Positions 1-10,250 of a DNA stretch of 64,000 bases are shown here, piece by piece; position 1 is the first letter of the stretch, and every line of letters begins with the position of its first letter. Source of the stretch: Echinarachnius parma (lineage: Eukaryota > Echinodermata > Echinoidea > Clypeasteroida > Echinarachniidae); NCBI GenBank assembly GCA_037951105.1, contig JBAMJV010003307.1, positions 124,001-188,000 on the forward strand, written 5' to 3'. Both the position numbers and the translations under genes were made by a program. The notes under the pieces were generated by a model. It was given only the letters and a program-made list of their open reading frames with translations, made no database searches and was not told where the DNA came from.

Positions 1-67
1 GCCTAGTTGATTTTGCAATCCCTATAGAGATAATACACGGTACACCAGGTACCAGTATGCAATGGGT
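1..67. repeat. Partial TTAA-type MITE (family M3)
   Basis: The stretch matches one end of a short repeat seen many times in the window. That repeat reads roughly: first half, CTATGG-type centre, GGTACCAG/GGTTCC, then a terminal AATGGGTTAA. Here only the half running into ATGCAATGGGTTAA is present because the window cuts it. Family assignment is by comparison with the complete copy at 51997-52076. Confidence 0.5.
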
Positions 68-469
68 TAAAAAATACCAAGCAACGTTACTTCTACTTCA
101 AAGGAAACTTTGTGATTGATGTCCTTATAAATACAGAACGTCTACTCTGTTTAGGTATATGTTACAAGCATGCTTTTTACAAATTGCTATTCATTTGTGT
201 AAGTTATGTATGTGTGTCACATCTACCTTCTTCTCAAATGGAAGTCTGACAAAAATGATATAATATAATATATATATACAAAGTTTAATCATATTTCCAG
301 GATACTATAAAGGTCACATGCCTCTCCGAGCCCGATTACTGCCTCTGCGTGTTGCATTACAAAATGTCAACCTCGTTACTTTTACAACTGTGCTGTCATG
401 CAACACACCACCGTGGAATTGGGGAAGAGGGTGATTAATTAAACCGAAAGCATGGAATGGAGACCTTTT

Positions 470-965
470 TTGCCCCTCATTTGAATTTTTGCCCCCCATA
501 TATACCTGTAAACATTTTGAAATTTCTCGAAAAGGGGGATCTTGAACCACCTTTTTCATGTCTCATATAACTGCATTTTTGGCTATCTTTCTGAAAGGGG
601 GAATGGGAAAGGGGGGGGGGGGGGGGGGTTAGAACTGAAACCACCATTTTTGCCCCCATATATACCTGTAATTTGGCAAGGGTAGAAGGGGAGAAGGGAT
701 TAGATGTGAAACCATCTTGGTTGCCCCCCCCCCCCCCCCCCCCCCACCACAATATGTATACCTGTAACAATTTAAAATTTATCGAAAAAGGGGGAAGGAT
801 TACGTCTTGAACCATCTTTTGTTTGTGTCTCATACCAGCAATTTGGCAATTCCTCTGAAATGGGGTAAGGGGAGGGGGGATTAGATATAAAACCACCCTT
901 TTTGCCCCCTATATATACCTATACCTGTAAATTGGCAATTTCACTGAAGGGAGGGGGGGGGGGGA
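470..965. repeat. Degenerate minisatellite, about 4 units
   Basis: Units of very roughly 90-160 bp repeat the order TTTTTGCCCCCATATATACC, TGTAATTTGGCAA, a G-rich block (AAAGGGGGAAGGG-like) and TTAGATGTGAAACCATC. The G-rich blocks have grown into pure dG/dC tracts around 607-628, 725-745 and 949-964. Unit length varies because of these tracts. The minus-strand frames here are shadows of the repeat. Confidence 0.75.
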
Positions 966-1850
966 GAAGGGGGTAAGGGGGAAATTTACAAGCTAGCTGT
1001 GTAGATTTCACAAGGAAAAGAGGGGGGAACAGGGGTCTTACGGTACAAATTAAACTGATCAGAAACTTCTATAATCTTTACAGATTTGTTAACCATTTAC
1101 AGATGCATACGTTTTCACAAGTAAGAGAAATTAAATGACTTTCATTTGTTGACATACGTCAGGAATGTTATTAAATCGTGGATATTCATGTTCTGATACA
1201 TGAATGTTTCATGCCCGTAACCGATACATACACATGGGATATTCATCCGATTCTAAATCATTTCCCGGTAGTAAACAAGAAACTCGATCGAAGGGACCAC
1301 CCTCCATCTGTTTACATTATTAAATGTATATTTCTCCCAATGACAAATCCTCTTCACAATTTCATGAGGGTTATTCCATCTTTTTTCTTTCTATTCATTG
1401 ATATTATTTATGACATTGAAGAGGAATGCAAAACCAATCAGTATTGGGGAGCAGACAACATACGTGTGTAGCATGTAACCTTCCAAAAATGTTTTCTACG
1501 TAGACAGTATTTCAAAATAGAACAATGAAAGGGAAAAAACAGATGTACAAGTTTGGCAAGCACAAAGCTAGAATATTAATAAAGGGACCACACAAATACA
1601 ATACAATGCAATGATTTATGTTCTGTATATTCTTTATGTAAATACGAGCTAGCTAGTATTACTAGCTTTACTTTATTTGCAAGTTTATTCATATTTTCAA
1701 GTAAATCTTTTTGAATTTTGTTGAAAATTGAATTGATTAGTTTGATTGATTTGTTTGATTACAAAGATCAATCTTACAAAATCAATCTTAATATTTTAAC
1801 AGTGGTAAATTATATGTAGGATCCAAATAAAAAATAAATAATGCTCTTTA

Positions 1851-1933
1851 TTAAACCATTTCCTACTGGAACCTGGTGGGCTCTGTATTAACTCTATGGG
1901 GAGGGCAACATTTAGTAGGGTAAATTAGGTTAA
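1851..1933. repeat. TTAA MITE, family M3 copy
   Basis: It has an 83-bp layout: TTAAACCATTTCCTACTGGAA, GTGGGCTCTGTATTAACTCT, ATGGGG, and an end running into GGTTAA. It matches the family layout at 51997-52076 with several substitutions. TTAA is at both ends. Confidence 0.6.
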
Positions 1934-1948
1934 CAGTTATCAATTTCT

Positions 1949-1986
1949 TACTAATTCCAGAATGGGGACTGTTTGATAAAGCATCC
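1949..1986 (-). pseudogene. Copy of the 3' edge of the 2070-2297 exon
   Basis: Read on the minus strand, this repeats the last ~12 codons of the neighbouring exon. The residues LYQTVPILEL stand in place of FIRQYPILEA, followed directly by a usable donor (GTAAGA). The match to the true exon edge is about 80%, and it lies 84 bp beyond the real donor in the downstream intron. There is no matching acceptor nearby, so it is probably not an independent exon. It could act as a competing donor. See the related 5'-edge copies at 2424-3012. Confidence 0.75.
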
Positions 1987-2069
1987 CATATATTTGTATT
2001 CATAAATGTAATAAATCTTGACATTTTTACAGTGCTCAGTAATTATCAGAATTAAGCAAAATGACTTAC

Positions 2070-2297
2070 CGCTTCCAGAATGGGGTACTGTCTGATAAAG
2101 CGTCTGTCGGGCGTGATGAGGTCGTCCATGCCGTCGATGAGCCCCGCCAGCTCCTGGATGATCTGGCGGTCGATGAGGGCCTTGTCGGCATCATTCTTGC
2201 TCTCGTTGATGGCCTTCGCAAGAGTGTTGACCGTGCTGAGCGCTGCGCGGAGCAGTACTTGGTCCGGGTGGTCATCTGGTGTGTTATCAATAAGCTC
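2070..2297 (-). CDS. ARHGEF17: ARHGEF17-like RhoGEF, DH-domain exon (C-terminal part of DH)
   Basis: This exon encodes 76 residues, from ELIDNTPDDHPDQ to RRFIRQYPILEA. It covers the end of conserved region 3 and the last helices of a Dbl-homology domain, the module that loads GTP onto Rho-family GTPases. The acceptor is AATTCGCAG before GAG and the donor is GCG followed by GTAAGT; both borders are phase 0. It joins directly to the exon at 21755-21847 (YELLLK then ELIDNTPDDHPD). The pattern of an HTPEDHPD-like block followed by EGMEDLQAPLRRFLRQ is, as I recall, that of vertebrate ARHGEF17; here it reads DGMDDLITPDRRFIRQ. GC content is clearly higher than in the flanking intron. The 5' edge is repeated four more times upstream and the 3' edge once downstream. 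Confidence 0.88.
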
Positions 2298-2423
2298 CTG
2301 CGAATTGAAGAAGATTGGAATAACATTGAAAGTGATTGAAAAAAAACATTGAATAGGATTGAAAAACATTGAATTAGATTGAAAAACATTGAATTAGATT
2401 GAAAAACATTGAATTAGATTGAA

Positions 2424-2498
2424 ACAGTTAACCGTGCTGAGCACCCACTGGAACAGTTCTTGGTCCGGGTGGTCATCTGGTGTGTTATCAATAAGCTC
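2424..2498 (-). pseudogene. Exon 5'-edge copy 1 (acceptor plus 24 codons)
   Basis: It repeats the acceptor and the first part of the 2070-2297 exon: ELIDNTPDDHPDQELFQ then VLSTVN. Homology stops just after STVN, and no donor follows in register. The acceptor-like end (GATCCGCAG) is intact. This is the least decayed copy together with the next one. Confidence 0.85.
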
Positions 2499-2592
2499 CT
2501 GCGGATCGAAGAAGTTTGGAATAACATTGAAAGAGATTTTTAAAAAACATTGAATAGGATTGAAAAACATTGAATTAGATTGAAAAACATTG

Positions 2593-2667
2593 AATGTTAA
2601 CCGTGCTGAGCACATTCTGGAACAGTTCTTGGTCCGGGTGGTCATCTGGTGTGTTATCAATAAGCTC
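2593..2667 (-). pseudogene. Exon 5'-edge copy 2
   Basis: It has the same content as copy 1: ELIDNTPDDHPDQELFQN, VLSTVN, then repeat sequence. The acceptor-like GATCCGCAG is intact. Copies 1 and 2 resemble each other more than the real exon (both have QELFQ for QVLLR), so they arose from one another. Confidence 0.85.
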
Positions 2668-2759
2668 CTGCGGATCGAAGAAGTTTGGAATAACATTGAA
2701 AGAGATTTTAAAAAAACATTGAATAGGATTGAAAAACATTGAATTAAATTGAAAGCATT

Positions 2760-2835
2760 CAATGCTGACTGTGCTGAGCATGTTCTGGAGCAGTTCCTGG
2801 TCCAGGCGGTTGTCTGGTGTGTTATCAATAAGCTC
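2760..2835 (-). pseudogene. Exon 5'-edge copy 3
   Basis: It reads ELIDNTPDNRLDQELLQNML then STVS. It is more diverged than copies 1-2. The acceptor has become CTCTTAG. The frame is open through the fragment. Confidence 0.8.
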
Positions 2836-2939
2836 CTAAGAGATGGAAGATTATTAATAAACATTAAATGGAACTGAAAAATATTGAATGGTAATGAAAA
2901 ATATTGAATGGTAATGAAAAATATTGAACATTTGCGAGC

Positions 2940-3012
2940 TTTTTGACCATGCTTAGAGCATCTCAAGCAGTTCTTGGTCTGTGTGGTAGTCTGGTGTGTT
3001 ATTATTAAGCTC
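2940..3012 (-). pseudogene. Exon 5'-edge copy 4, most decayed
   Basis: It reads ELNNNTPDYHTDQELLEML followed by an in-frame stop. It is the farthest from the true exon and the most altered, giving a gradient of decay with distance. It still ends with CTCACAG as an acceptor-like site. Confidence 0.75.
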
Positions 3013-3684
3013 CTGTGAGATGGAAGAAGATTGTAAAAACATTAACTGGAATAGAAAAAAAACATTATTATGTGTATGATCTAGATTAGTGAGCACATTA
3101 ACATTTTAAACAGATTTGAAAAACATTGAATCATGAGATAAAAAAAATGGAAGAGATTGAATGAGATTTAAAAACATTGAATGAGATGAAAAAACGTGAA
3201 TGAGATTGAAAACCCTTGGATGAGATTGAACGCCATTGAATGAAATTTGAAAAACATTGAATGAGATTGAAAAACGATGCATGATAATGAAAACCATGAG
3301 ACCATTGAATGAGCCCGCTGGCCTATGCCACTAAAAAGAAAATTAGCTTTGGACCAGCAAAATGTCATGGTGCTCTCCTTGAAATTGATTTGAAAAGCGC
3401 CCCCTAGCACGTTTATTTTTAAAGGTTCATCATCCTCAACAACGGTGAAACTAGCACATTGGTTATCTAATGCTGATGTTGACATACTCCTGCTGATGTG
3501 TATACACATACATGTATGCATTTAATCATATCAATTAAGGTTAGTAGGTCTGATTTGCATGATGTCGTAGGGTGAAGAGCAATAAGGGCGTTAACTCAGT
3601 TTGCGGCTAAATTGAGTTATCTGTAGCAACTTGTTTATCAGAGCTTCCTCTATTACTTAGTATATGAACCAACATTTGATGACA

Positions 3685-3895
3685 CACGCGGTACCCCGGG
3701 GTACCGTTGTACCCCGGGGTACCGCATTGTGTAGCGCCATCTTGTGTCCACTCTAAGCACAACCGTATTGCGTTGTGTATGCAGTGCAGCGCGCGATTGT
3801 ATGCACGCTATACCCCGGTACACCCCTAAAAAATAAATAAATAATTAAACAAAATGGCGGATATTCGTTTGGTACCCCAGGGTACCATTTATGTC
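3685..3895. repeat. GGTACCCCGGGGTACC palindromes
   Basis: Two perfect 16-bp GC-rich palindromes lie side by side at about 3690-3722. Further imperfect forms occur near 3808-3825 (TACCCCGGTACACC) and 3871-3886 (GGTACCCCAGGGTACC). No flanking gene explains them. They may be the ends of a short foldback element; no clean target duplication was seen. Confidence 0.6.
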
Positions 3896-4105
3896 ATCAT
3901 TTTCAGAAAATAAGGATATTTAATCGTTTAAATATTTATCTTCAATTAAAGAGAGCTACTGTACATCTGGATTTTACAGGGCTCCCAAACAAAAGTACAA
4001 AAGGTTACTAGTGTCCTTTTCTTTCTCAACCAACGATGTCATTTGTCTATTTCTTAACACTGTCCCTACACATATGATATACATGTATTTGCAGTTTAAT
4101 TGGAG

Positions 4106-4190
4106 TTAACCTATTTCCTATGGGAACTGGTGATTGGCCCTGTGTTAACTCTGTCATAGGGATTGCAAAATCTAGTCTCAAACTCGTTAA
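4106..4190. repeat. TTAA MITE, family M3 copy
   Basis: TTAACCTATTTCCTATGGGA starts the copy, and it ends in CTCGTTAA. It carries the family centre (GGCCCTGTGTTAACTCT, then ATAGGGATTGCAAAATCTAG). TTAA is at both ends. Confidence 0.6.
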
Positions 4191-4204
4191 CATTATCAAG
4201 ACTA

Positions 4205-4297
4205 TTAACCCGTTCAGGACGCATTGATTTTGCTATAACATGAATACTCCATAGACCCAAGCCTGAGTATTTTCGGGACCAGTCCTAATTGGGTTAA
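4205..4297. repeat. TTAA MITE, family M2 copy
   Basis: It starts with TTAACCCGTTCAGGACGC and ends with the inverted form CCAGTCCTAATTGGGTTAA. A CTCCATAGACC centre lies between. The ends TTAACCC...GGGTTAA fit a piggyBac-like non-autonomous element (TTAA target, CCC terminus). A second right end follows at 4345-4358. Confidence 0.65.
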
Positions 4298-4582
4298 AGT
4301 TTGTTTCATCTAGACAACAACCAGAGTAATTGTTTTGGAATTGTCCTGAACGGGTTAATATTCTTGGGGTTTTTTTCCTTCACATATTATCTCCCCACCA
4401 CCACATCTCTAGTAATCATAATGAACATAATACTCATGTGGAGTTAAGATGATGGACATGAGGCTATTTAGCGAGCCTGCTGTGTAAAATTGTTCAGAGA
4501 ATCACCAAAGTAATTAGAGGGAATCATTTAAACCTTCCCGCAGTGACAACAGCCGAGCTGAACATAATAGCCCAAGGGACCT

Positions 4583-4909
4583 TTAAAGGGATCTAGTATC
4601 ATTGTCCAAATCCACAAAAAATTCATTAGAAATCTAGTTGTTCTCTCATACCCTCTTGTATTGGCATTAACAATAGAAGCATGGTACAGGGTTTTTTTTT
4701 TCCCCCTTTTGTTAGAAGGATGTTAACAATTGAAGTGTTTAGATTTGTAACTATCCACTGGATAATCATAACTGTGTACAAAGTCAGTGCAATGAGTTAG
4801 CAAATATCACTTTGCATTTTGGCTCATTACATCAATTTAACGTGAAATGTTCACACAATACTTAGAGGACATATCTCCACATACCAACAAAGTTAATAGA
4901 TCTCTTTAA
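4583..4909. repeat. TTAA MITE, family M1 copy
   Basis: This ~320-bp element is flanked by TTAA. Its terminal inverted repeats are AGGGATCTAGTANCATTGTC and the reverse form ending GATCTCT before TTAA. The inside carries the family landmarks: TCTCATACC, CAATAGAAGCATGG, ACTATCCACTGGATA, CACTTTGCATTTT. Same family as 36163-36548. Confidence 0.7.
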
Positions 4910-5261
4910 TATCAAAGTGCACACAAGTTCCCTTTTCTTTCCGAGTATAGAATGAGCATCAAAAATGTTTTCTGGGAAGTACCACAATTAATGCAATCCA
5001 TTTTAATACTTTGTCACATTCAACCAAAATCACTTGGAGCTTTCACAACTCTCATGTACCTTGTTGTTTGGCTTTAATGGTAACAGAAGAATAAAATTGT
5101 TTTTTGATTTTTCAAATGTTTCCCCCGATTATGGAGATATAATTATGATTAGATGGATTGTAGTATAAATCAATGGGGAGAAGGCGATAAAATATGGCAG
5201 AGATTTTCATTTTTTTCCCACTAGGTAAACAGGGCTTGTTTTATGAAAGGGTGTTTGCTAT

Positions 5262-5405
5262 GACCATTGTCTTATCTGGCCCAGAGCTAGGGTGCAACTA
5301 TCTCTGCATTCAGACCCGAAACAAAGCTTTTGAATTTCCAACGGCTATTGACGCTCTGTGTTTTAAACGCACAGTAGCTCCGCGCCAGATAAGATAAGAC
5401 AATGT
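5262..5405. repeat. Small foldback repeat
   Basis: CATTGTCTTATCTGGC at the left is mirrored by GCCAGATAAGATAAGACAATG at the right, about 110 bp apart. This is a hairpin-type sequence. The family was not seen elsewhere in the window, so it may be a single old MITE. Confidence 0.45.
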
Positions 5406-5565
5406 ACCTAGCTAAGACCCTTTCAAGAAACTTTTTCAAAGAAACTGTCAGACATCATTCAAAAGAATTTTACAATGATATTGGTGGTATATGATTGAAT
5501 TCTCAAATATCCCTTTTGGAAATATTTCATAAAGTTAACAGATCACTTTAAGATCGCTTTGAACC

Positions 5566-5725
5566 TACAAGTAGTTAGAGTACTGCTCTAGTAATCCAGA
5601 GGTCTTTGGTTCGATTCTTGGCAACGCCCAATCTTCTTTGCTCATTTTCAATTCAATATCACACTTAGCAATTCATTTATTTCATGCATCCTTGTCGTGT
5701 CCGTCGGCGCTGTATAAATGATGAT
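5566..5725 (+). repeat. tRNA-derived SINE, degenerate
   Basis: An A-box-like stretch (TAGTTAGAGTACTG) and a B-box (GGTTCGATTCT) are spaced as in a tRNA gene. They are followed by non-tRNA sequence ending near GGCGCTGTATAAATGATGAT, a motif shared with the 3' ends of the other SINEs here. The tRNA arms do not pair well, so it is not a working tRNA gene. Confidence 0.6.
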
Positions 5726-5851
5726 CACTTTCTCAACCCCTTTCTCTCCAGCTTACTAGTAACTGAATAACATTTTCCATCTCTGCCTCACTTCTCACTC
5801 TATCTCTCTCTCTCTTTCTCACTAACTATATACTGTATGTCTGTCTGTCTT

Positions 5852-5853
5852 GC

Positions 5854-5940
<87 letters not shown>

Positions 5941-5945
5941 CCTAT
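5852..5945. repeat. (TCTA)n microsatellite
   Basis: About 23 near-perfect TATC/TCTA units, preceded by CT-rich sequence. Confidence 0.97.
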
Positions 5946-7324
5946 ATATTTATGTATCTATCTTGTTTGTGTCACCCTGAAGAAGACGAAGGATCGCTAA
6001 AAAATGCGTGAATAAAGACAACTTGTTTCAGTTGGAGATACTTCATACTTTAATTTCTGTGATCAAGTTTCTCTTAATATGCTTTTTTTTCTATCTCTTT
6101 GAATATAATGCATTTCTTGTATGTACACCTCTCTCTGTATCTTTCTGCTATTCATTTTCTCCAACTGTAGTCTCATCTGCAATGTCTATTTCTGTCTCTT
6201 TCACCACCCCTGTATGCATTAGCATGGGATTTTCAAGCTGCCATTGCGAAAGATAAATCACTATCAGCTACCCTAGCATATCAGTTATTTGAATAAATTA
6301 AACAGGGTCCCTGGGAACTACATATTTATGACAAACAGGCTGTCTACATCTTGTGCATCTTGTCAACTTGCTGGCACAGACAAAGAAAAGCATTAAATCT
6401 GCATTTCTGACTGTAAAATACAGATAGGTAGAAAAAGGAGTTGTATGCTCTCGTATATTTTTTTAAAAAGTGTTTCCAATATCCACTTGTTTGTAATATA
6501 ATCATAGGGTAATTTTATATTATGATTGAGGGAAAAGTACTTTATATATTCAGGCAGCTTTTGTGGGAATTATAGAGATGTGAAGATACATACATAATAC
6601 ATAATACATACATAAAATATAGTTAGTTGTAAAATAATGTTTTAGAGGGCTATATTAGCCTTGACTCCCAACTTGCACTGCTTGCTAGCTCATTTGTTAT
6701 CAAATGAATTTTAAATGTTCTTGATTATATATTTTGGAAATGTTGGTAAATAAATTGTTTCTTACATTCATTCATGTAAAAAGCAAATAATAAAACAGTA
6801 AAACTACCTCAGTTTAGTTTGTGAGCTACGTGGTATTTATGTTTATCAAGAAGCAACCTTGAATGAATTGTAGGTATATTAATATTATATCATAACTCAG
6901 GTCATTTTTAGGCTAGTCTGTCTACATGTTGTTTAAATTATGAGCTTGCTTGCTCAGACAGGCTAATGCATCAAATCATTAGACATCAATGTTTAACTTA
7001 GTAAATGATAGATACATGATGTAGACACAAATGAGAATCAAAGAACGTCATCATTCAGGAAAGGTTGAATGAAAGGGAAATGTCCTCATTAATTTGTCAT
7101 TAGGGAGCAAATGGCCTTTTTCATTCTTCAATAATGTGCTTCAATGGACATTTGAATTCGATTCACATCTTCCCTACATAAATAATACCCCTAAAATAAT
7201 GCAATCCGTCACACAATAGTGCCTCATTTACTTTTATTGACATGCTCAAATGGGTGATTGAATACAACGCATGACTTCATCATACTTCATCGTGTTCACC
7301 ATATCTATTAAACTCAATGATGAG

Positions 7325-7407
7325 TTATGAACCCCACTGCCTACGGGAACGTGGTGGGCCCTTTATGAACTTCATGGGGAGTGCACAATCTAGCAAGGAA
7401 TGGGTTA
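7325..7407. repeat. TTAA MITE, family M3 copy
   Basis: ACTGCCTACGGGAACGTGGT leads to CATGGGGAGTGCACAATCTAG and ends AATGGGTTAA. The left TTAA is degraded to TTATGAACC. Confidence 0.6.
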
Positions 7408-7465
7408 ATGCTTCATTTAATAAAATGCTCTGATCCAGGCATTTGAATAAAATTCACGTCTTTAC

Positions 7466-7644
7466 TACCGTATTTGCCGGTGTATAAACCGCACCTGTGT
7501 ATAAACCGCACCCCCATAAAAAATTTAAAAAAAAAAAAAAAGTGTGGTTAATACGGTATTAACCGCACCCGGGTATTAACCGCACCCCCATTTTTTTTTT
7601 TTTTTTTTTTTGAAGGTGTGGTTAATACACCAGCAAATACGGTA
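7466..7644. repeat. Palindromic MITE with TACCGTATTTGC ends
   Basis: The terminal inverted repeat TACCGTATTTGCCGGTGTAT is mirrored by ATACACCAGCAAATACGGTA. ACCGCACCC blocks and two homopolymer stretches (A and T) lie in between. The element is 179 bp long. Similar MITEs with CCGTATTT...CGCACC are widespread in animals; the superfamily cannot be told from this copy. Confidence 0.7.
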
Positions 7645-7679
7645 TATAAATACTCAGGATGCAATTTGTAACACTACAG

Positions 7680-8045
7680 AAACATTTTGTAATATGCTGT
7701 TCATTTCTGCACGAAAAAAGAAAACAACAAAAATAAATCATGAATTTTGTCATGAATTCATCAACATGCTATTAAAGAAACGTATTAAAACTGAACAATG
7801 CTCAAGTTCTCAGAAATACATCGCACTCTGCTGTGGCTGCTGATAAAGCAAATGATAACAAAAAAATAAACCAAACGCCCTTTTTGCTCGTGAATTCATT
7901 AACATGCTAAGCTATAGGCATTACAATTCCACAACAACACAATACTCATGTTTTCACAAATAATACACTGTATACACTGCTGCTGCTGCTGCTGATAGAG
8001 CAAACGATAGCGGAAAATAAACCTGGAGAAGAGAGAACCAGTCGG
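7680..8045. repeat. Direct duplication of ~180 bp
   Basis: Two diverged units share CATGAATTC, ATCAACATGCTA-like, CTGCTGCTG and GATAAAGCAAATGATA / GATAGAGCAAACGATA followed by AAAATAAACC. The second unit runs into the GC-rich stretch at 8040-8222. Confidence 0.55.
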
Positions 8046-8222
8046 TTGCCATGACAACACACTCACGCCTGCGAGGCAAGTGTCGGATGAACGTGTCGCA
8101 AAACACGAATCTCTGATGAAGTCGCAGGTGTCTCTGGGGATCGCGAGGCGGCGCGGGGCTGCGAGAGGCGCAAGGCGTGTGCATGCGGAGGTGTCAGATC
8201 GTGAAGCCAGCACCGCCGGTAA
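8046..8222 (+). other. GC- and CpG-rich island with open frame, unrecognised
   Basis: This 180-bp stretch is far richer in G+C and CpG than its surroundings and starts with an X-box-like GTTGCCATGACAAC. One plus-strand frame stays open from about 8022 to a GGTAACATT boundary at 8220 (…VSDERVAKHESLMK…). The minus strand is also open. I recognise no family. It could be a lost exon, a short island or a remnant of a repeat; I do not claim a gene. Confidence 0.3.
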
Positions 8223-8852
8223 CATTTATACATTATAGTACCTAGACACTAGAAAGCAATGCTAGAAATTAACATTTGTTTGCCTAGTGGCCTAGTCGGG
8301 CAGTTAAAACAAGCTTTTTTTCTTCAAATTTTAGTGGCCCTAGACCAGATTCCGGTAGCACCAACAAAGAAATAACAATTATGTTAAACTTGGTTGCCCA
8401 CTCGGGCCAGTGGAATGAAGCATCAATGACATTTGGTGGCCCATATAGCTAATTTGTAGTGGCCCCAGGTTAGCGTGCATGTGCTAGTTTAAGCCTTGTA
8501 TTATTAGTACCTATAGTATTTTCACAACTGTACAAGTTTTTTATTATACTGTACAAATTGTATTGTCACAATAGTGACACGGATGATAATCAATAACTGG
8601 GGAAAAACAACACTATAAAGTTGCCTATACTTTCCAAGATATAATTTCCTATAAAATATACCACATGAACAAAATTGCATTCAAAATTAAAAACGTCAAA
8701 AGTTTGATTATTTCTAAAGATTTACACAACAATAATGATCCACAATTATTATTTTTTTTTTTTGGGGGGGGGGGGGGGGAAATGACAGTATAAAACTGCA
8801 TGTATTTTCTTTGGTCTTGATTTGATTTTGTCAACTTTGGTTTGCCATTTAA

Positions 8853-9184
8853 GGAGTGGTCACATTGGACACGACTCCCCACGACTAGACCCACGAATGC
8901 AGTACGCATTGGTACAAATCTATGGCAAGCCGTTTTAACATTTATTCCTATTTCTTGATATCAAGAATTCAATTCTTGATATCAAGAAATCAAATTCTTG
9001 ATATCAAGAAATGCTTTTCTGTATTGGTGATACTTGATATCAAGAAATAAACTGATATCAATAATTCAATTATTGATATCAAGAAATAGGAATAAATGTT
9101 AAAACGGCTTGCCATAGATTTGTACCAATGCGTACTGCATTCGTGGGTCTAGTCGTGGGGAGTCGTGTCCAATGTGACCACTCC
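8853..9184. repeat. Near-perfect foldback element flanked by TTAA
   Basis: TTAA (8849-8852) is followed by GGAGTGGTCACATTGGACAC, and the mirror image ends GACCACTCC before TTAA (9185-9188). The two arms of about 120 bp are close to identical. The centre holds repeated TTCTTGATATCAAGAA palindromes. High arm identity suggests a young insertion or arm homogenisation. No coding sequence is present. Confidence 0.85.
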
Positions 9185-9539
9185 TTAACAAGCATTTTGC
9201 TTCTGTTAATGTTCACACTGTACCTTTTTACTAAAGTTGTATTTTATCTGAAATAAATGAATAATGAAACAAGAGTATAAAACTACATGTACATTCCCTG
9301 TTTAGATTTCTTGGAAAGTAAAGAACCCTTCCCCTGCCTGGAGAACATTCCGGCTATCAACAAATAACCTTTTTGGAGTACCAATTTGTCTGATTAATCA
9401 TTAAAAGAGTGCTCACAGAATGATCGAATGCCACCCAGAATCATCAACAATGCTGTAGGGCCTCTGTCGAAAAAACCTCCCAGTATTTCAACCACTTACA
9501 GAAAACCCTACTGAAATCAAATGAATACATTAATAATAT

Positions 9540-10250
9540 ACAAACATTCATCAGAATTTTATCTGAAACTAAAACGATTTCCATAATCGAACTTGTATGA
9601 TTTCTTATGGATAACATGAATCTAATTATAGGGCACCGTTATAATTCGTTTCCAGCTACATTCTAACTACGTCTGCTACAATTTGTCTTGATTCTTTGCT
9701 AAAAATACTTAAATGAAATGATATTCTTGGAAATTAATTAAGTTGTTTCACACGCTCTATATTTTTTAATTTCCATAACTCTACTAGACAACAATTTTAA
9801 TAATTGTACGTGTTCTGATAGGATATATAAAGAATCTACATGGGAATCGAATAATAGAGCACCAATATCATTAGTTCTACCTTCATCCTAACCACCCTAT
9901 ACAACTTGTCTTTAATATTTGGGCTAAAAAATCATAATAAAATGAGATTCTCTGAAATTATGGCCGAGGAATACACACTTGATACTTATAATGTTAACAA
10001 TTTTGAAATATTTCTGTCAAAGTTCTGATAGGACAGAACCCTAATATAATTAGCTTCTACCTAAATTCTTACCATGCCTATACCACTCGTCTTTAATAAT
10101 TGGGGTTAAAAATGCACATTAAATCAAATTCTCTGAAACTATGGGCTGAGTGATACATGCTCAATACTCTTAGCTTTCAACTACTCTATTTGTCATCGAC
10201 TTTCATAATTGTACGAGTTTTGATGGGATAAAAGAATCTATGCAGAAACT
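9540..10250. repeat. Degenerate tandem repeat, about 3 units of ~180-230 bp
   Basis: Successive blocks share the order GGGCACC/GAGCACC/GAACCCTA, ATTCTAAC, ACTTGTCTTTAAT, TTGGGCTAAAAA, AAATGAGATTCTCTGAAATTA, AATTGTACG, TTCTGATAGGA. They are quite diverged, so old. Confidence 0.55.

Larger units (their letters stand above)
68..2069 (-). other. Intron 3' of the last DH exon (gene strand), non-coding
   Basis: This is sequence downstream of the donor of the 2070-2297 exon. Apart from the minisatellite at 470-965, the M3 repeat at 1851-1933 and the exon-edge copy at 1949-1986, I see only AT-rich sequence without a recognisable exon. The open frame at 1178-1471 (plus) shows no domain, no splice context and no similarity I recognise. 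The next coding exon of the gene is not visible here and probably lies before the window. Confidence 0.6.
2300..3290. repeat. Short-period repeat GATTGAAAAACATTGAATNA interleaved with exon-edge copies
   Basis: A unit of about 20 bp (AACATTGAATTAGATTGAAA and variants) fills the spaces between the exon-edge copies and continues to about 3290. Together with each exon fragment it forms a higher-order unit of about 170-200 bp (exon-start positions 2297, 2498, 2667, 2835, 3012). Confidence 0.8.

Noticed and set aside
2394-2966. Long minus-strand open frame containing repeated ELIDNTPDDHPD blocks
   Set aside because: It is made of the exon 5'-edge copies joined by translated AT-rich repeat; the true exon ends at consensus splice sites at 2070-2297.
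5566-5640. tRNA gene
   Set aside because: A- and B-box-like motifs exist, but the arms do not fold into a cloverleaf and the downstream body matches SINE ends.
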